Positions 1 to 16,100 of a DNA stretch of 64,000 bases are shown here, in pieces. Every line of letters starts with the position of its first letter. Position 1 is the first letter of the stretch. The translations under genes were made by a program, and so were the position numbers. Below the pieces are notes generated by a model that saw nothing but the letters and a program-made list of their open reading frames with translations, ran no database searches and had not been told where the DNA came from. Source of the stretch: Paragordius varius (taxonomy: Eukaryota; Nematomorpha); the NCBI GenBank assembly GCA_964247055.1, contig OZ176054.1:5146001-5210000 (forward strand), in the 5' to 3' direction.

Positions 1-3000
1 AGCTAAATTCTTTCCTACTTAAAACATAAAATATTTAGATTTGTAAGATTTTTCATGTAAACACTGAATAAACAGCCATCTTTAATTTGTTGCTAAAACG
101 AATAAAGGGCTCATTTTTTGAATCCTTGCCCCCTATTTTCTAATTTATATGTAATATAAGTCAGTCTATGATTTAAAATCTGCTATTTTTTCACTTAGTG
201 TAGCCAACATCTAATGAAATCTATCCATCCATCACTTTATGTAATATTGCGTATTTAGATCAGAACATATTCATTCAATCGGAGAAATTGATTAAGCATA
301 AATCATAAAGGAGCACAGTTACTGTTTTAAGCCATTCCAATTTTATTTCTCGCTATACAGTTATAATGATAAATATAATCCAATAATATTGGAATTGGTT
401 TTTTTTTGGAAAGCAAAGTATCATTACCATTCTTTATAGTACTTATGAAAGAAAGATTAATATTAGTATTTCGTATGTAATTTATTTTTATAAGAAAGTT
501 AATATCATTACATCCTAAATTAAATTTGAACACGAAAACGTGCGGTCAATTTTCCCAAAAAATCAATCCATTAAAATTTCATCTTATTAATATTGCCAAA
601 ATTGATTTTTGATTTCTAATCTTAACTCTAGTAGTATAATAATTTTTGAAAATGGATGGCATTATAACTTTTGCTTAAAAGTAATAATATGGACCTAATT
701 CACATTCTAATCCAATTCACCCATCAAGCAATCTTAATCAATATCACAACTTTAGTCTTTGTTTCATAGCTTATCGATTTGGGAAAAAAGTAATTTTCTT
801 AAAATTTATATAGTAATAAAACTTTTGATGATTGTTTTAACAAAAAATATTAAATATATTATTATTCTGACAAGATAATTTAATTTATATATTTCAGACT
901 GTCAGTTATTTGTTTCCAATTATTCTTAAAGTCAAACATACAAACTGGAGAAATAAAATTTTGATATAATAAAACCAATCATTAATTAAATTCGGTATTA
1001 TTAATAGTTAATATTTTTAAGTGATTGGAAAAAATATTTTTCTTTGATATACACATACACGTATATAAATTTTGAAGATTTTTAATCCCATAAATTGAAT
1101 TTGAAGTGTTGGTTATTTTATCGCAAAAAACTAAACTTTTGAATTTAGCGCATTACTCTAGCTAGCAAAACACAAAAGCATTACAAAAAAATTGTTACTT
1201 TTAATCAAACAAATTGATTTGGTTGATTGAGAGTGCAATCAATGAAAACTTCAAAAACAAATAAACGAACAAAGAAACATTTTTTTGGTTCTTTATATAT
1301 CGAGAAAGGCAAGAGAAAAACGATTAAGTCCTTTAACTTTCGATGTGAAATTACATACAAATACATAATTAAAACTTCTAGTCATGTCTACATATAAAAA
1401 GCTAATTACTATGAAGTATTGTAAAAGTGATGATTATCATTGCAAAAATCGGTACTTAAGATATGCAGAAATATAAAATTTTGCGCTGGTCGCAAAAATT
1501 ATATAATTGCAAAAAAATGAAATTTTTAATCAATTTTCGCTTTGTTCTTTAGTGCACATTTAATTTAACATTTTTTCTCAAAAAAAAATAATCAGGCTAT
1601 ATCGTAAATTAGAGAGACATGGTTAATGAAATACTAAATTATATATACCGAATAATTTATGTTTGGTTTTATCACTCATCAATACAATAGTAGTATACTA
1701 TATGCGAAAAAAGTTCCACTTTTTATTTTTTAATTAACATATCAAAGACAATGTTGGAAAAAATAAAACGGCGAACTTCCGTTTAAGATATAATGAAACC
1801 GCGTCTTTAGAGACCCATAAATATGTCCTTCTGTTACCAAAAAAATGTTAGTATTATTTTTCTAATTAACACAAGTATGTTATATTTTTTTTCATATAAA
1901 AAAACTTTAGATTCAATACCCTCTCGAAATATTACTTATTATACTACTTTAAAAGTTTATCTTTTGGATTTTCTTACCTGATATCAAATTTATAAAAATG
2001 CTGATGAACCAATATGTCGAATAAAGCATTAAATTACCACTTTATATGACAAAAATTTTAAAAAAAATGAAGGCATAAGGACAAGATTAGAATTACCATA
2101 TAATTTCCCATTTTTTTAATGTTGTTAAAAATATACCTGTAAATTTTTTTTACTTCAATCAAAAGCGATACATGGTTAATGAGTTGTTACATATTGATTC
2201 AACTTGTAATTATTACATTGTACGTTTTAAAGTGGCATTAATATATAAACCATATTCAAAAGTAAAAACAACTCTTTTTTGAAAATATATATAATATCAA
2301 TGCCAAAAACATTCAGCTAAATAAGTCAAATGAATACAAAAAAAATTCATCTGTTAAAAAAATTTATAACTTTATATATATGCATAATGCAATATTTAAA
2401 GGCCTATCATCCATTTTTATATGTAAGGCATTTTTAATTAATCTAATATTTATCTGAACTTTAGTGTTTAATTAATATTCAGCAGCATAGAATATATATT
2501 ATGGTATCCACTTTATATTCTCCATATTATATAAATAAATATTATATAAGATCGATTAAAAAAAAATATATATATATATATATATTCTTTGATAAAACTC
2601 AAAGACTCATAGATATCGTATAGGGGACAGACCTTATCATTTAATCAACAGGCAGGCAATTGAACTACCTCAAATATAAATATATATGTATATAAATATA
2701 TATTTATTTGGCTGAAAAATTTGGTAAAAACTATTAGATATATATAGATTTCTCACTATAAATGTAAGGGGATGGATGATATTAGAGATAGATATAGAAT
2801 AAATTAAAACGGGGAGAAATGGTCAATATTCGCGTGACAAAAACAAATAGATTTTTGATATCTTAACCAAAAAAGATCTTACATAAAATATAAGATAATA
2901 TATTTTACATAATGTTACGTTATATTTTAGTGTTTTAGGTATTTAAAATTTTTAAAAGCTATTAGCCATATAAAATGGTCGAAATTAATAAAACAATAGA

Positions 3001-4099
3001 TAGGGAAAAAGCAAATTTTATCGGTTCCAAATTGTATTTAAACAGATGGGTTTTTCTATGCAATAAAATAATTGTTGACAATAGAAATGCATTTAAAAAA
3101 ACTTTTCATAAAATAAACATGTTGCCGCTTAAATATTTAAAAAAAACGCAATTCGTTGCATTATCGATTTTAGCCCTCCAAAACTAATAAGTATTAATAA
3201 ATGTACAAAGGCTTAAATCTTTTTTTGCACATATTATTTAAAATGCAAGGGAAGGGATGTGTGACAAACATTTTCCAGAACTTATTCAGTTTTTGTGGTT
3301 CAAGGAAAGATCTTACTGCTAAAAAATTTAAAATATAAAAAATGATCTTTTCCAGATATTTTAACAAACAACTAACACTCATACCCATTGCTTACTTTAA
3401 GACAAGAGACAAAATTTTATTGATTTTTTTGATGCCCTCTGTAGCACACACATTACAATATTGATGAAATGAAGATGATATACTTGGTATACAGAACAGG
3501 CGATAAAATAATTGGACTCTAAAGCTTTTTTATTTTTTAGTTTTTTTTATCAATTTAAATTGGTTAATTATCATAAATTATTTTTTTGTTTTTTTTACAT
3601 AGTAAAGAACAGACAACAAAGAAACCCTAATATATAAATCCGATAAGTGGTTTGTTTTTCAAATTTTTTGTTTTTGCGTATAAAAAAGTTTTTCCATAAG
3701 ATATGTATATATTTGTTAATCAAACAATTAGTTAGCAGTCCTATTGACTTTGAACATGTTAATTCAGGATTAATAATATTATATATTTGAAAAGCTAATT
3801 ATACTATTCATTTATAACATTACAGATTTTGGAAAAATATTTATTAACTTTAACTACAGGTGTACATTTACTAATTTATGTGTATATCTATATATCAAGG
3901 ATGACAGGTATAGTATTTCAAAAGTTAGTTGTTTGATTTTATCATTTTTTGCAAAATAGTATTTTGAAAACTTAATAACTCCAATGATAATAACAAACAA
4001 ATTGAGGTATATAATATAAAAATAAAACGGCCAATATAAGTAAATTGTCTTTTAAGGTAAAGTAAGAAGATTATAATTTTGTTTGACATTTACCAAGGG

Positions 4100-4121
4100 C
4101 TCTCTCTCTCTCTCTCTCTCT
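4100..4121. repeat. (CT)n microsatellite
   Basis: About ten uninterrupted CT dinucleotides in otherwise AT-rich intergenic DNA. Confidence 0.9.
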
Positions 4122-5027
4122 TATGGTAATTAAGTTATATGATTTTGTTTTAAAAAAGATTTTAGGGTTGTATAAAAATATTTTAGATGAATAATTAGCT
4201 CATCAAACTTGAAAAAATATTTAAAAATTTTAACTTTTGTAACATCAACATATCTGATTGTAAATTAAAACATCAAAGATGATATTCTTATGGCATACCA
4301 TTGATGTTAAAAATGATCTCTATATCTACAATTTGTTTTCTTACATTTATGTAACATTCCCAAGAAATTTATTTTTACTTTTATACATGTTTAAACAAAC
4401 TGTCAACTTCACAGAAAATGCCGACCGAACAATGTTAATAAACATATAATGTATAAAACATAAATTGATTTTATCTTTTAACTTTTGATGATTTTCTTAA
4501 CACAATATATATTGTAATCAAATTTGTGATAAAACATGACTTATGGTGTAATGTTGTTGTCAGACAAAGTTTACCTATTTTAATTTTATATAGATAATAG
4601 TAAATTTTTAAAAATAGTTTTCAAAAAATGGTGAAGTTCACTTTTTAGATTTGAAATTTCGCTGTTTATAATAAATTCAACAGGATATAAATTTTTAAAA
4701 TAAGCACAATTTTTCCAACATCTTATTTACCTATCTACTAGCTACTTAAATGACTTTTCACTTTATTGATTCCGTAACAAAAGTTTTATTGTTTAAAAAA
4801 ACTTTTATGCTATTATACAGAAAAACTCTTTATAGTATAACGTTTTTTTAACAATATCCATATTAATTTCCTACCTGGCTTCTTCAATCCATTTACATGA
4901 TATATAAATATTATTGTATATTTCAATAGGAGCAGAGATAATATATGTATATATGTGATGTCATTTCCCCCTATCTCTATGTGGTGATGCAAAAAAGATT
5001 TTTACCAGAATATTTATAAATGCAAAT

Positions 5028-5080
5028 ATATATATATATATATATAAGGATGTGAATATATATATATATATATATATATT
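5028..5080. repeat. (TA)n microsatellite pair
   Basis: Two TA runs separated by a short spacer (aaggatgtgaa). The spacer word occurs again just after the second run, so the unit was probably duplicated. Confidence 0.8.
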
Positions 5081-6278
5081 TATGTATAAGGATGTGACCC
5101 TATGATCCCCTTTACTCTACAAAACAAATATATGAATTAAATATAATGGTAATGAATTAATTAAAAAAGAAATAATATTTACCTGTAAAATTCATAACAC
5201 ATTTTAGTGTGGTAGAGATAATAAAATTTATAAATATTTAATGGTATTTCTATCTATCTTTTGATTCGCGCGCCATAATCGCATTTTTTCGATCACATCA
5301 ATTTGCATGCACATGGCACAATATGTGTAAAAATATTTTTTCAAAATTATTGTATAAAATTTAAATTTTATTCATATATCATATTCCGAACAAAGTTATC
5401 ATAAAAGGTATATTTGCATTTTGACTATTTTTAATTCCACACTCACACTTGACATTATGTATGTTTTTTAGTTTATAATATTTTGTACAATTTTTTTAAA
5501 AATGGCGTTTAGTTATTTTGAATAGTAAACTATTGTTTTATATGTGAAACTAAATCACATTATATAGTAAGTACACATATATATAATTGAAAATCTGTGA
5601 CAACGACATTTATAATTTTAATAAAAATAATATAATATTAATTTTTTTGGTGTTTAAAATATGACATATTGTGTTATACCAACCAGAGACAGAGATTAGA
5701 TTAATTTACCCGGTTAATATTAAATGCTAACAAATTGATATATAAAACATGATTGAATTACGAAAAAATTTCATTTTAAAATATGAGATCTCTATATCTA
5801 TTTATCTAAACTTATTTCCCATTTTCAAGTGTACGTTTTTATTCTACTACTTATCTGTATACTTATACTTATTAGTAATACCTCTTTTCTATTTTAATCC
5901 TTATAATACCTGTTTAGAAGAAAAAGAATTTCATAGGATGATTAACATAACAATTATATTTTTCTAAAAAAGTTCAGAAAAAGTTTATAAATTACAAAAA
6001 ATATATAATAACATATATACATATACCACGCGTTGTTTAAAATTGAATTTTTATGTTTCTATTAGCAAAACATATTACTGGTATATCAAATTTCGTTTTT
6101 TTTCACCTAACTATTTATACAACAAATCAATTTACCATCTAATACAGTTTATTTTTCATTTCGCTTTAGAAATCGTTTCGCCTAAAAGTTTGCATCGCAT
6201 CGCAACGCATCCCATACATATAACGTTTTCATTTGAATGATTTCCTGAGACTTTTTGTATTCTGCGGAAAAGAAAATC

Positions 6279-9200
6279 ATGATTTACATTTTAAGTACTA
6301 TTCTAATTATTTGCCTTACCTCAAATTCAATTCAACACCCTCCCCAAAATAAATGGGCCGGAATAAATTTTGGAGAAGTGCTTAAATTTGAAGGTGGTAT
6401 CAATCACATTATATTGGATTACTACAGAGGCCAACCTTTCTTGTACGTTGCCGGCTGTGATACTTTATCCGTTATTCAAACTCATGGCGGTCCTATGAGA
6501 ATCGTTGCAATGTTAAATACAAGTCGCGAGATGTTATGTAAGAATTCTTTGGGCCACCAAAACCAAATCTCTCCTAGTACATCACTTGATTGTAGGACAA
6601 AGGGCAAACATTCAGATACCACTTGTAGTAATGAGAATAAAATTTTTCTTTTGGATAGAACGAATCGACACTTGGTTATGTGTGGAACGTACGAAGGCTA
6701 TTGCCAATCCATTTCAGTCAAATATCAACAGGCTTTACCAGCTTCTTCGGCAATCAATCCAACAGTTTGGCTAAACATAGAAAAATATTCTTCCATACCT
6801 GTAACTCCATATTATCCCACATCTCTGATAGCAATGCTAATTGAACGTGAAAATACTTACGAAGGTGAGGATATGATTGAAAGTGGACAAAGTTATATGT
6901 ATGTGGGAGAAACATATTTTGGAACGGATCCCGAAGTTGCCTGGTCAGATTTTTATTCGTCTGCTCTGAGTGTTCGTGACATCCCTCAATCAGGTACCAA
7001 CGATGTTTCTAACGGATTTAAACTTAGCGTAGATGCACTTAGTGGACAAAGTAAATTACAAGTCCTAAAAGATTATAGCCCTGTATTTAAGGTTCATTTC
7101 CAATATGCTTTTCAAACGGAACAACACGCTTTCTTTGCCACGGTTCAACCAATAAAATTACTTTCAGATTGGATGTATAATTCCGCCGGAAATATGGAGG
7201 AGATAGAAAAATCATTGAAATATCATACAATCCTTGCACGAGCTTGTTTGAATGACAAAGAACTTCAGAGCTACGTTGAGACACCGCTCGTGTGCCAAAA
7301 CAGTAAAACGAAAGAACAATATCCCATATTACGAACGGCATATTACGCAGCAAATTCGAGAGTTAGTCCATATTACGGCACTGATATGTTCCAAACAAAT
7401 TATCATGAAGAGGAGAATAAACATTTAATCGCTATTTTTATGAAATCTGAATTTATTCTCAGAGATGTAAAAAATGAAAATATTCCCTTAAACTCATCCG
7501 ATTATGCGATTTGCGTTTATCCATTCCATTTAATCCAAAAAATTATAAATCAAAACGTTCAAGATTGTCATAGCGGTGTACTGGCACAAAGAGGTCTGCA
7601 ACAATACACACCTGGAAATCCAAAATGCACTAAAACGGTATGGTTTTTAATTTTTATTATCTTATCATAAATGCTTATCCCATTTAAAAATATTTTATTA
7701 CAATCTTTTCATAATATATTATCAATAACCTGGTCAATTTTTATCCTACTTTTATAAAAATACTGATGATAGATGCAGATAGCCAACTAAAAAATTTGCT
7801 GTTTTCTTGTTTAACAAGTCAATACAAAAGTTATCTTAGCATTGTTTAAGAAGTTTGAATAATATAAATAAATAATGTGTGTGAGAAATTTGTGTTTACA
7901 TGCTTGCATAATTTCTCTAACATCTTCTTGACAAAAAATCTGATATTCCTACCTCCACCTCAATGCTATTTCTTATTAAAGCGGACAATCGAAATTAATC
8001 ATGCATATATTAAAAAAATGTTATATTAAATCATTAAATTGTTATCTCTAAACAAATTATAGATTACCTATTGTAATAACATATAAAACTATTGAAACGG
8101 TTAATAACGTTTTAATATGGTTCAATTAAAACGTTACATGTACTCTACATTGTTGCAAGTTTTTTTTTACCAAAATAGTACTGTTACTTGTACATCTTAA
8201 AGATATTTCAGGAAATATATTATCTAAATAGGATAGCTAATACCATATTCTTTCTTCTCTATAATATATGTAATGTAATCCCTTGTACATTTTTATGGTC
8301 TGACATACACTAAGTCTATCCGTTCATATTTCTGTTTTTTGTTTTTGGTAGAAGGAATGAACTTTTAAGCCCGTATTAGCTTAGTGTAATTATATCTGAT
8401 TTTACCTAACCAAATATTTTATAAAAAAATTTGGAATATCTCTACAATAGACTGAATCAAAAAATTGGCTATTTCTATTAACAAATATGTAAAGATAAAA
8501 TAATGTAAATATATTAGTCAAAATTTTAACATTTGAGTTGTGAAAAGTTAACATATAAATAAATTAATTTATAAAATATTTCGGTCGCTCCAGCGTAAAT
8601 TTTATAGTTTTAAAATAAAAAGCCATTAAGAGAGAAGTCAGTGGTCCTCTTACCATATTAACCACAGTCAAAATATGACTTATGCATTTTGTAATGTTAT
8701 TTATTACATTTCAACGTCATCATATGCATAATTTATAAATTTTATTATTTTTTTATTATTGTTGTAACGGTCATTTCTAACACAAAATATTATAAATAGA
8801 TAGATAGTATTAAAACAATATAAATTGTATTTATAATTTTTGTGGTTGGCTAATTTTAGAATTTAAGCGCCTATATATTTACATATATTTATATAGCTAT
8901 TACGCAGAATACTAGTCGTTAACAATTTTTATGGCATTATATATACATCACATATATAAATGGTTGACAATTTATATAATATATATATTCATTTTTATTA
9001 TGATTTTGAAAAAATAATAAATTATAATTAAAGAAAAATAATAAAATGAAAACACCAGTTTAATATCAACTATAAAGCGACAAAACAAAAAGCACACAGT
9101 TGCAAGCCAGTATAATGATAATTTATCTGATAGCTTGCTTTTTGCTTAATAATATATACATATTTTAATAATCAATCTATTGCATACCATATTTTTTTTG

Positions 9201-10104
9201 TTTAAAACTGATAATTTGCAATTTGATTAATATGTTTTTTTTAATATTTATTTATCCTCTTTGGTTAAATTTGTACATGAAATTGGAATAAAACAACTCT
9301 AAATAAATAATATTGAAACGGTACTTGGAAGTATGATGACATTGTTTTAACATTAGTAAAAATATAGAATATTGGTTTTCAGTTCTAGGGAGGTATCTTA
9401 GGCCAGAAATAATTTAAAGTTAAAAAATAAAAAATATATTATCGTATTGGGAATTGTCTTTTTTTATTGTTGTACATCTTGCAACATATTGGATACCTAT
9501 GGTTATTACACTTAATGTAATTATCCTCAATTTTTGTTGATAAATATAACTATAAATTTTAAAATTAAGTCCAATTACATAGGCTGTATTGAACGAATTT
9601 AGAAATTGCTTGGGAGGAAAACGTTTATTTTCATTAATATTCCCAAATTTATATTACATCTTTATATTAATACATAGGGTATTCGAGAAGACAATAATTT
9701 TTGTGCCACGATTAAACCCAACCCAAGGATTGAAGGGAAAACACCTATTGTAGCTAATGCGGTTTATGAAAAGACCAATCCTTCATACATCATAAATGGT
9801 ATGAATGTTGGAAATTCTGCTGGCCGTACAATCATATTTGCCGCCACATCGATTGGTACAATTGAAAAGGTAGGATATCTTTGCTATAATAAGAATAATT
9901 AAAAGTTGAAAAAAGTTTTTCTTTAAGATTTTGCCAAAAATTACTGGTATATATTTTTGTCAAAATTTGCACTAGATTGTGATTGAAAACGGGATTGGAC
10001 AACCTTTGGGGAGCCTATTGGTAGATGGTGAACAACCTACATTGAAAAAAGATGTGTTATTAGATGCTTCCCAATCCTATTTGTATACCATGTCAAATAG
10101 AAAA
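6279..10104 (+). other. Plexin: signal peptide and Sema domain exons
   Basis: Three exons encode about 560 residues that fit the semaphorin-binding beta-propeller. Recognisable Sema features include [14 protein letters not shown], a conserved [19 protein letters not shown] block, and paired cysteines along the first exon. The first exon is unusually long (about 1.36 kb), and a 2-kb intron (7638-9677) with no visible gene follows it. The short exon at 9976-10104 ([16 protein letters not shown]) closes the propeller just before the PSI domain. Confidence 0.85.
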
Positions 10105-13100
10105 GTATGTTTGTTTTCCGAATATTATCTTGTTTTAAATATATATTTTTACTCTTATTTAAATTATTTTTTGAAAATTTATTAAATTTGCAAAACAAAC
10201 AAAGATCAATGCTAGATTAAAACAGAAACAAAAAAAATGTGACGACATAAAAAAGAGAACCAACCACAAACCATCTTTTATCATCATTAACACAATTTTA
10301 TTATTACATATTAACAAATATATATTGAATGATGATTTATTAGATTTACAAGGTTAAAGTTGCGCAATGTGCCAATTTGACGTCGTGTATGACCTGTCTC
10401 TCCGCTGATCCCTATTGTGGATGGTGTACACAGGAAAATAAGTATTATTCCTATATTATCAAAATTTAAAATTAGAATTTATCAACTTGATTTTAATACC
10501 GCTTTTTTGTCTTTGCAATTCAAGATGTACACTAAGATCGGAATGTCAAAGATCCAATACACTAAGTAAATGGTTACCATATCGATCGAGTCAATGTACG
10601 TATATTAACAGTATACGACCCACGAAAGCTGGATTAACCCAAAATTTAAGGGTATATTAACACTTAAAACTAAAATTGGCTTTCAAAAAATATATGAACA
10701 TATGTTCTCGTAAATTATTTATATTAAAAATAATTATTTATTTTTTTGGTTAGGTGGATATTAACATATCAAATCTACCGGGACCAATAACTCAAACTTC
10801 CAAATATTTTTGTGTTTTCGGATCTCCTTCTTCGGACAAATATATTCGAGCCATACCCACGTTATTCGGTTTAAACTGCCAATTACCCGAATTCAGTGAT
10901 CGACCAATCATTGATGGATCCGGTACTACTTTTATTCATGATATATAAATTATTTTTTAATACAAAATTTATCATACAACAATTTTATTATACACATAGG
11001 TTTTGAAACGGTGGATCTACACATCGTTATGCAAAGTGATAGAGGTGTTAAACAGTTTTTGACAAAACACAATTTCACATTTTACGATTGCTCTCAACAT
11101 AAAACTTGTAGGGAATGTACAAACCCTGATTGGGATTGTCTTTGGAGTCACACTGACAATAAATGTAGTCATCCCGAAGAAGCTGTCACGCAATTCCTAA
11201 AGGTAACCTGCAAAAAAATTAATTTGAAATATCATAATTTATTAAGATTAATAGCTTAAAACACTCATATCAATATAAATAATTAGGGAACAGTGAATAA
11301 CCGTGAAAAATGCCCACGCCTTGATTACGATTTTCAACCAAACATTTTGATTCCCCACAAAGTTGCAACAGAGATTAGTATAAAAGCTATCAATATACCA
11401 ACGCATGAAAGAAGCGGTTTGCAAAATAAATACACCTGCCTTATAGCTTATGGCAACACTACGAAAACTGTAATGGCCCATGTTGATTTCTCCCAAAACC
11501 TTATAACGTGTCAAGCCAATAAAGTACATAATTGATTTAAACGAAACTTTTAAACGGAAGAAAATACAGTAAAAATTGTAATTAGTAAACATAAAACATA
11601 ATGAAAAAAAAATTTAAGAAAACCATTCCGTTTTCATCCTTATTTTTTTCCTACAGAGAATAATTAAATACAATTATAATATATATCATTGATAGTGTTA
11701 CCAATTTACATCCCTATTTCATACTTTCCATTTCAAAACAATGAATTATATTTATATGAATGAAGTTTAAAAAGGTACTGCAGTCTTTTGAAGAAAAAAA
11801 ATTTCCCATATGTTTAGTACGAGTATGAAGGAAAAATAGCGCATATGAAGGGACAACTAACCGTATTTTGGAACGATGTAGTTTACATTGATTCCACTCC
11901 TATAATCCTTTACAAGTGTTCGAGTTTGGCAGATGATTGTACACTCTGTGCAAATTTGGATCCCATCTACAGTTGCGATTGGTGTCCTATGAATCCGTTT
12001 GTCTCTGTGTGTCGGCACTCACATCAATGTTCTTTGATGACAAAACTGCATGGTGGTCAAGACCCCCTTAGTAAGACATTTGGATCTAAATTTCATCATG
12101 ATTATGATAATAATCAAATGAACCGAGCAAACAATGTACGAAAAGGGAAAAATGTTGACCTATTGATTGATCCAAACAGGTCTGTTCAGTCCACTTGCCC
12201 TAGTCCAAGAATATTATCGGTTTGCCATTTTCTTCTTGATAAGTTTAATGGAATTTCATCAATTTGTATTTTCAATGTATTAGAGTCAATAAGTTATATT
12301 TTTGTGTCCAGATTACGCCAAAATTCGGGCCAAAAGAAGGTGGTACCGTTATCACTATAAAGGGCCATGATTTAGTCCAAAATGTTAGGAATGAATTTGA
12401 AATTTATATCGGGCAAAGTCCTTGTATGATTGAAAATGTGGAATTATCCAAACAGTAAGTTTTTTATTAAATTCATTTATTATAACATTTGAAAAGAGAA
12501 CATATATGCCATATTCAGATTTTTTATTTGGTTTTTAAAAACAATATTTACACTTATCAAACATTAATGAATTATATTTCTAATAAATTGTTAGAGAACT
12601 TAATTTATATTAAAAAAATGTTGCCATTCATTACCCTTTTATCTTAACAATTTTTCTGCAGAATTACATGTAAGACAACGTACAGTACTCAAACGGGCGC
12701 TTTACCCATCACTATAAAAAGTTGGTATTTCGGTCGCATTGTTTCAAACTATACGATTCATCAAAATTTATTTTCATTCTTGGTATATATTTTATTTTTT
12801 AATTGAATAAATTTATTTGAACCTAACTCTCCTAAAAATTATTATACTCTTAAAATTTTTTTGTAACATTAATCCTTAATAAATGTATAATAATAGCACA
12901 CCGAAGTAAACGGCATTTATCCAGTGAAGGGACCTATGTCAGGAGGCACTATCATACAAATCAAAGGGAAAAATTTAAACATTGGACTGCGAAGAAAAAT
13001 TTTTTTGGATTACATTCCATGCCAAATTTTAGATGAGTAAGTGCGCTAAATTAGTTTGAATAAACCCGTTTTTGACATATTTTTAATTTTTTAATATTTT

Positions 13101-16100
13101 ATAGAAATGTTCAAGGGTCAAATACAAACATACCATTTAAAAACGGTTCCGTTACCATATTTCCACGAGATAATTTGCGTTGTGTAACGCAATCTGTTAC
13201 ATCTGCCCCCTTTTATATTCGCAACCTTAAAGTTGAGTTGGATGGATTTGAAACATCGATACCCATAAACTATAGTTATATGCCTGATCCTATAATTGAA
13301 AGCATATCCCCCTTAAATACTTATCAAAGGTTGGTAGTTGCAAATTTTAGTAAATGAATAATTATTGATTCTAATAAAGAGACTATTTGTTAAGTAATTA
13401 TTATTTAATAATTGTTTTAGTGGAGGCACTCAAATAAAAATCCATGGATCCTCTTTCGACATCGTACAAGATGTGTATATATTCGTAAAAATAGTGCTTC
13501 CAGACAGTGAACTTATATCTAAACAGGTAAGATCTACTCTAGTTTAGTAAATCAATCGATTTTTTGAGTGTTCAAATTTTTATCTTTAATGATTTTTTTG
13601 CTTTAGGGATGTGAAATTAAAAATTCGACGTTCATGATGTGTTTGTCCCCATCGATACCATTCGAGTTGGGGAATCAAAGCATTTCTATACCCTATGGCA
13701 TTTACATGGATAATATTGATACTTTTATGGTATATTTTTCAATTACTAAACTAATTCGGTTGATCATTTATTTATGCAAACCTGTTTTTTTGCATAAATT
13801 GTAGCCATGGTCTTAGAATATAGATGCGGTTTTTCATTAACTCTACTTTTAATAATACCTTTAAGATATTTTTTTGTTTCAATAATCCTAATCCAAAAAT
13901 AATGTAAGATTTTATCCATATGCTATGTGTGCATTTAATAAAAATTAAATTTCCAGAATCTGACACACCGATTGTGGGCTAAGGAAGACCATATGATATA
14001 TCATCCGGATCCTAAGATATTCCCCTTCGCAGAACATAATCACGAAAAAGTTTACAATGGAGATCCACTCATAATTGAGGGCTTAAACATGAAATGGTTG
14101 AATGACTTGAAAATTTATGTGGCAGGTAATGAATGTTTTATAACGGTCATCTCGAATTCCCATGTTTTATGTAATCCACCCAGTCTTACCCAACTTGACA
14201 ACGGTCTTCAACTCATTCCGAACGAAATAAAACGTTCACCCAGTTCTCCCGCCCACTCCAACAATGACAAAATAAATGTTTTCCCTGTAGAGGTAATACA
14301 GCAATACAATTGACTGCAATTAATTTTTCTTAAATAGCTAAAAATTTCGCAATATATTTTATCTTCCGTTTTTCCATATCGATACAGGTTTTGGTTTTGG
14401 GTCAAAGATTAAACATTGGTTGGTTAAGGTATGAAGATTCGAATAATGTGTCCTACCTATTACATACTACTCCCATATCCCCCAAACATTATTCCAAAAC
14501 GACGTTTATCCTCCTAGCCATAAGTGGAGCCATTTTTGTTTTCATTAGTTTTCTCATCACGTTCATCTGCATACAAAAGAGCAGATTGGTTGAACGCGAA
14601 TTCAAACGTATGCAAATACAAATGGAAACGTTGGAGAGTAATGTCCGATCTGAATGTAAAATAGGTAAGTTTAACTAACACCCATGTTTTATTAAAGTCT
14701 ATTTGCTGTTTAATAAGTATCAGGGGTGTCCAAAACGCGGCCAGCGAAAATTTTGGTAAAAATTAAACAAATGCGAAATTTTATAATTTGCTCCATTTTG
14801 AACAATTTTTTTTGAAGAAGTCTTTCTAATTAAAAACGAATTAAAAATATTGGAGAAATGAATATTATTTCGTATTTACATTTTTTACAGTCATATTTTT
14901 TGCGTTCGATCGGATTTTTTTAGTCAAAAATTCGGGTAGCGAAGCCATTTGTTTTGGATACCGCCAGGTTTTTATGTTGCTCAATGTTTATTTTGGTTAT
15001 AAACGCCTTTGAATTGGTGAATTGAGCTAAAAGAGCAAATATGTTTTTTTTCTCTATTAACCACATAAAAACCCATACCCAAATGATGTGATTTTTCCCT
15101 AATCATTTAATAATAGCGTTCGCTGAACTCCAAACCGATATAAATGATATGGAAAATGATTTTTGTCAAACCGGCATTCCATACGTTGACCAAAAAGTCT
15201 ATATAAGCAAAATGTTTTTCCCGCACTTGGAGTTGTGTTATTCAACAATGTATTTCCACACTCCTCAATATTTGACAGAGGTAACTTATCGAAAATATGA
15301 GATCTTTATGATTTAAGGACTTTTTATATAAAAACATAATTATATAATAATTGTGTAGAAACATCAAAATCCATATTCTACATGCGCAAGTTTGTTGGAT
15401 ACCCTATCAAATACCATGCAAAGGCCCTTTAACAAACCACTTCTCCACGCTGAAGCTAATGAAAACGTTATAAACACGCATTCGACTTTAACTAAAAACA
15501 ATACTAAGCTACTGATAGATCTTAGCTCTTCTTCCATAGGATCCTCTTCGAATCAATCCAATCATTGCCAACAAAATAAAAATCAACCCAATATGATGGA
15601 AGCGCTTATTAATGATAATAATGGTAAATCACCCCTTCCTCCCCTTATCAATGACCCGTTTACCATGATTAATAGAAGTCAACCAAACTATCAAACAATA
15701 AATCATTATGGGTTAAACGATGAAACCAATACATTAAATAGTCAACCGTATGCAAGTAATCACGTAAATTATGGAATCCATAAATTTGAATGCCTTCTGC
15801 TCGACAAAACATTTTTGCTTTGTATGGTTCAGGCGCTTGAAAATCAGCCCAGTTTTACCGTCAAACACAAATCTTATTTTGCTTCTCTCCTTAGCGTTGC
15901 ATTACTCAATCACATGGAGTATATGGCGGAAGTGGTTTTAATTCTGCTAGATAAACTCATCAATTCACATTTCGTTCAACGGAATGTCACACCTCACATA
16001 TGTTTACGACAAACCGAGTCTATTGCTGAAAAAATGCTATCAAACCTTTTAGCTATCGTCATGTATCCTTATGTCAAAGTAATTGACTGAAATTTAATTA

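Larger units (their letters stand above)
1..6278. other. AT-rich gene-free upstream region
   Basis: No convincing gene is visible on either strand. The short open frames here (for example near 2975-3187, 5749-5967 and 6043-6240) have biased, low-information translations and no splice-site or homology support. The stretch holds a CT microsatellite near 4100 and TA runs near 2565, 5030 and 5058. The last kilobase must contain the plexin promoter and 5' UTR, but I could not define a TATA box or start site. Confidence 0.6.

Noticed and set aside
2975-3187. Open frame of 70 codons considered as a small gene
   Set aside because: Composition follows the AT-rich background; there is no homology, splice context or conserved motif.
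7087-7353. Minus-strand frame opposite plexin exon 1
   Set aside because: Antisense shadow of the Sema-coding exon.
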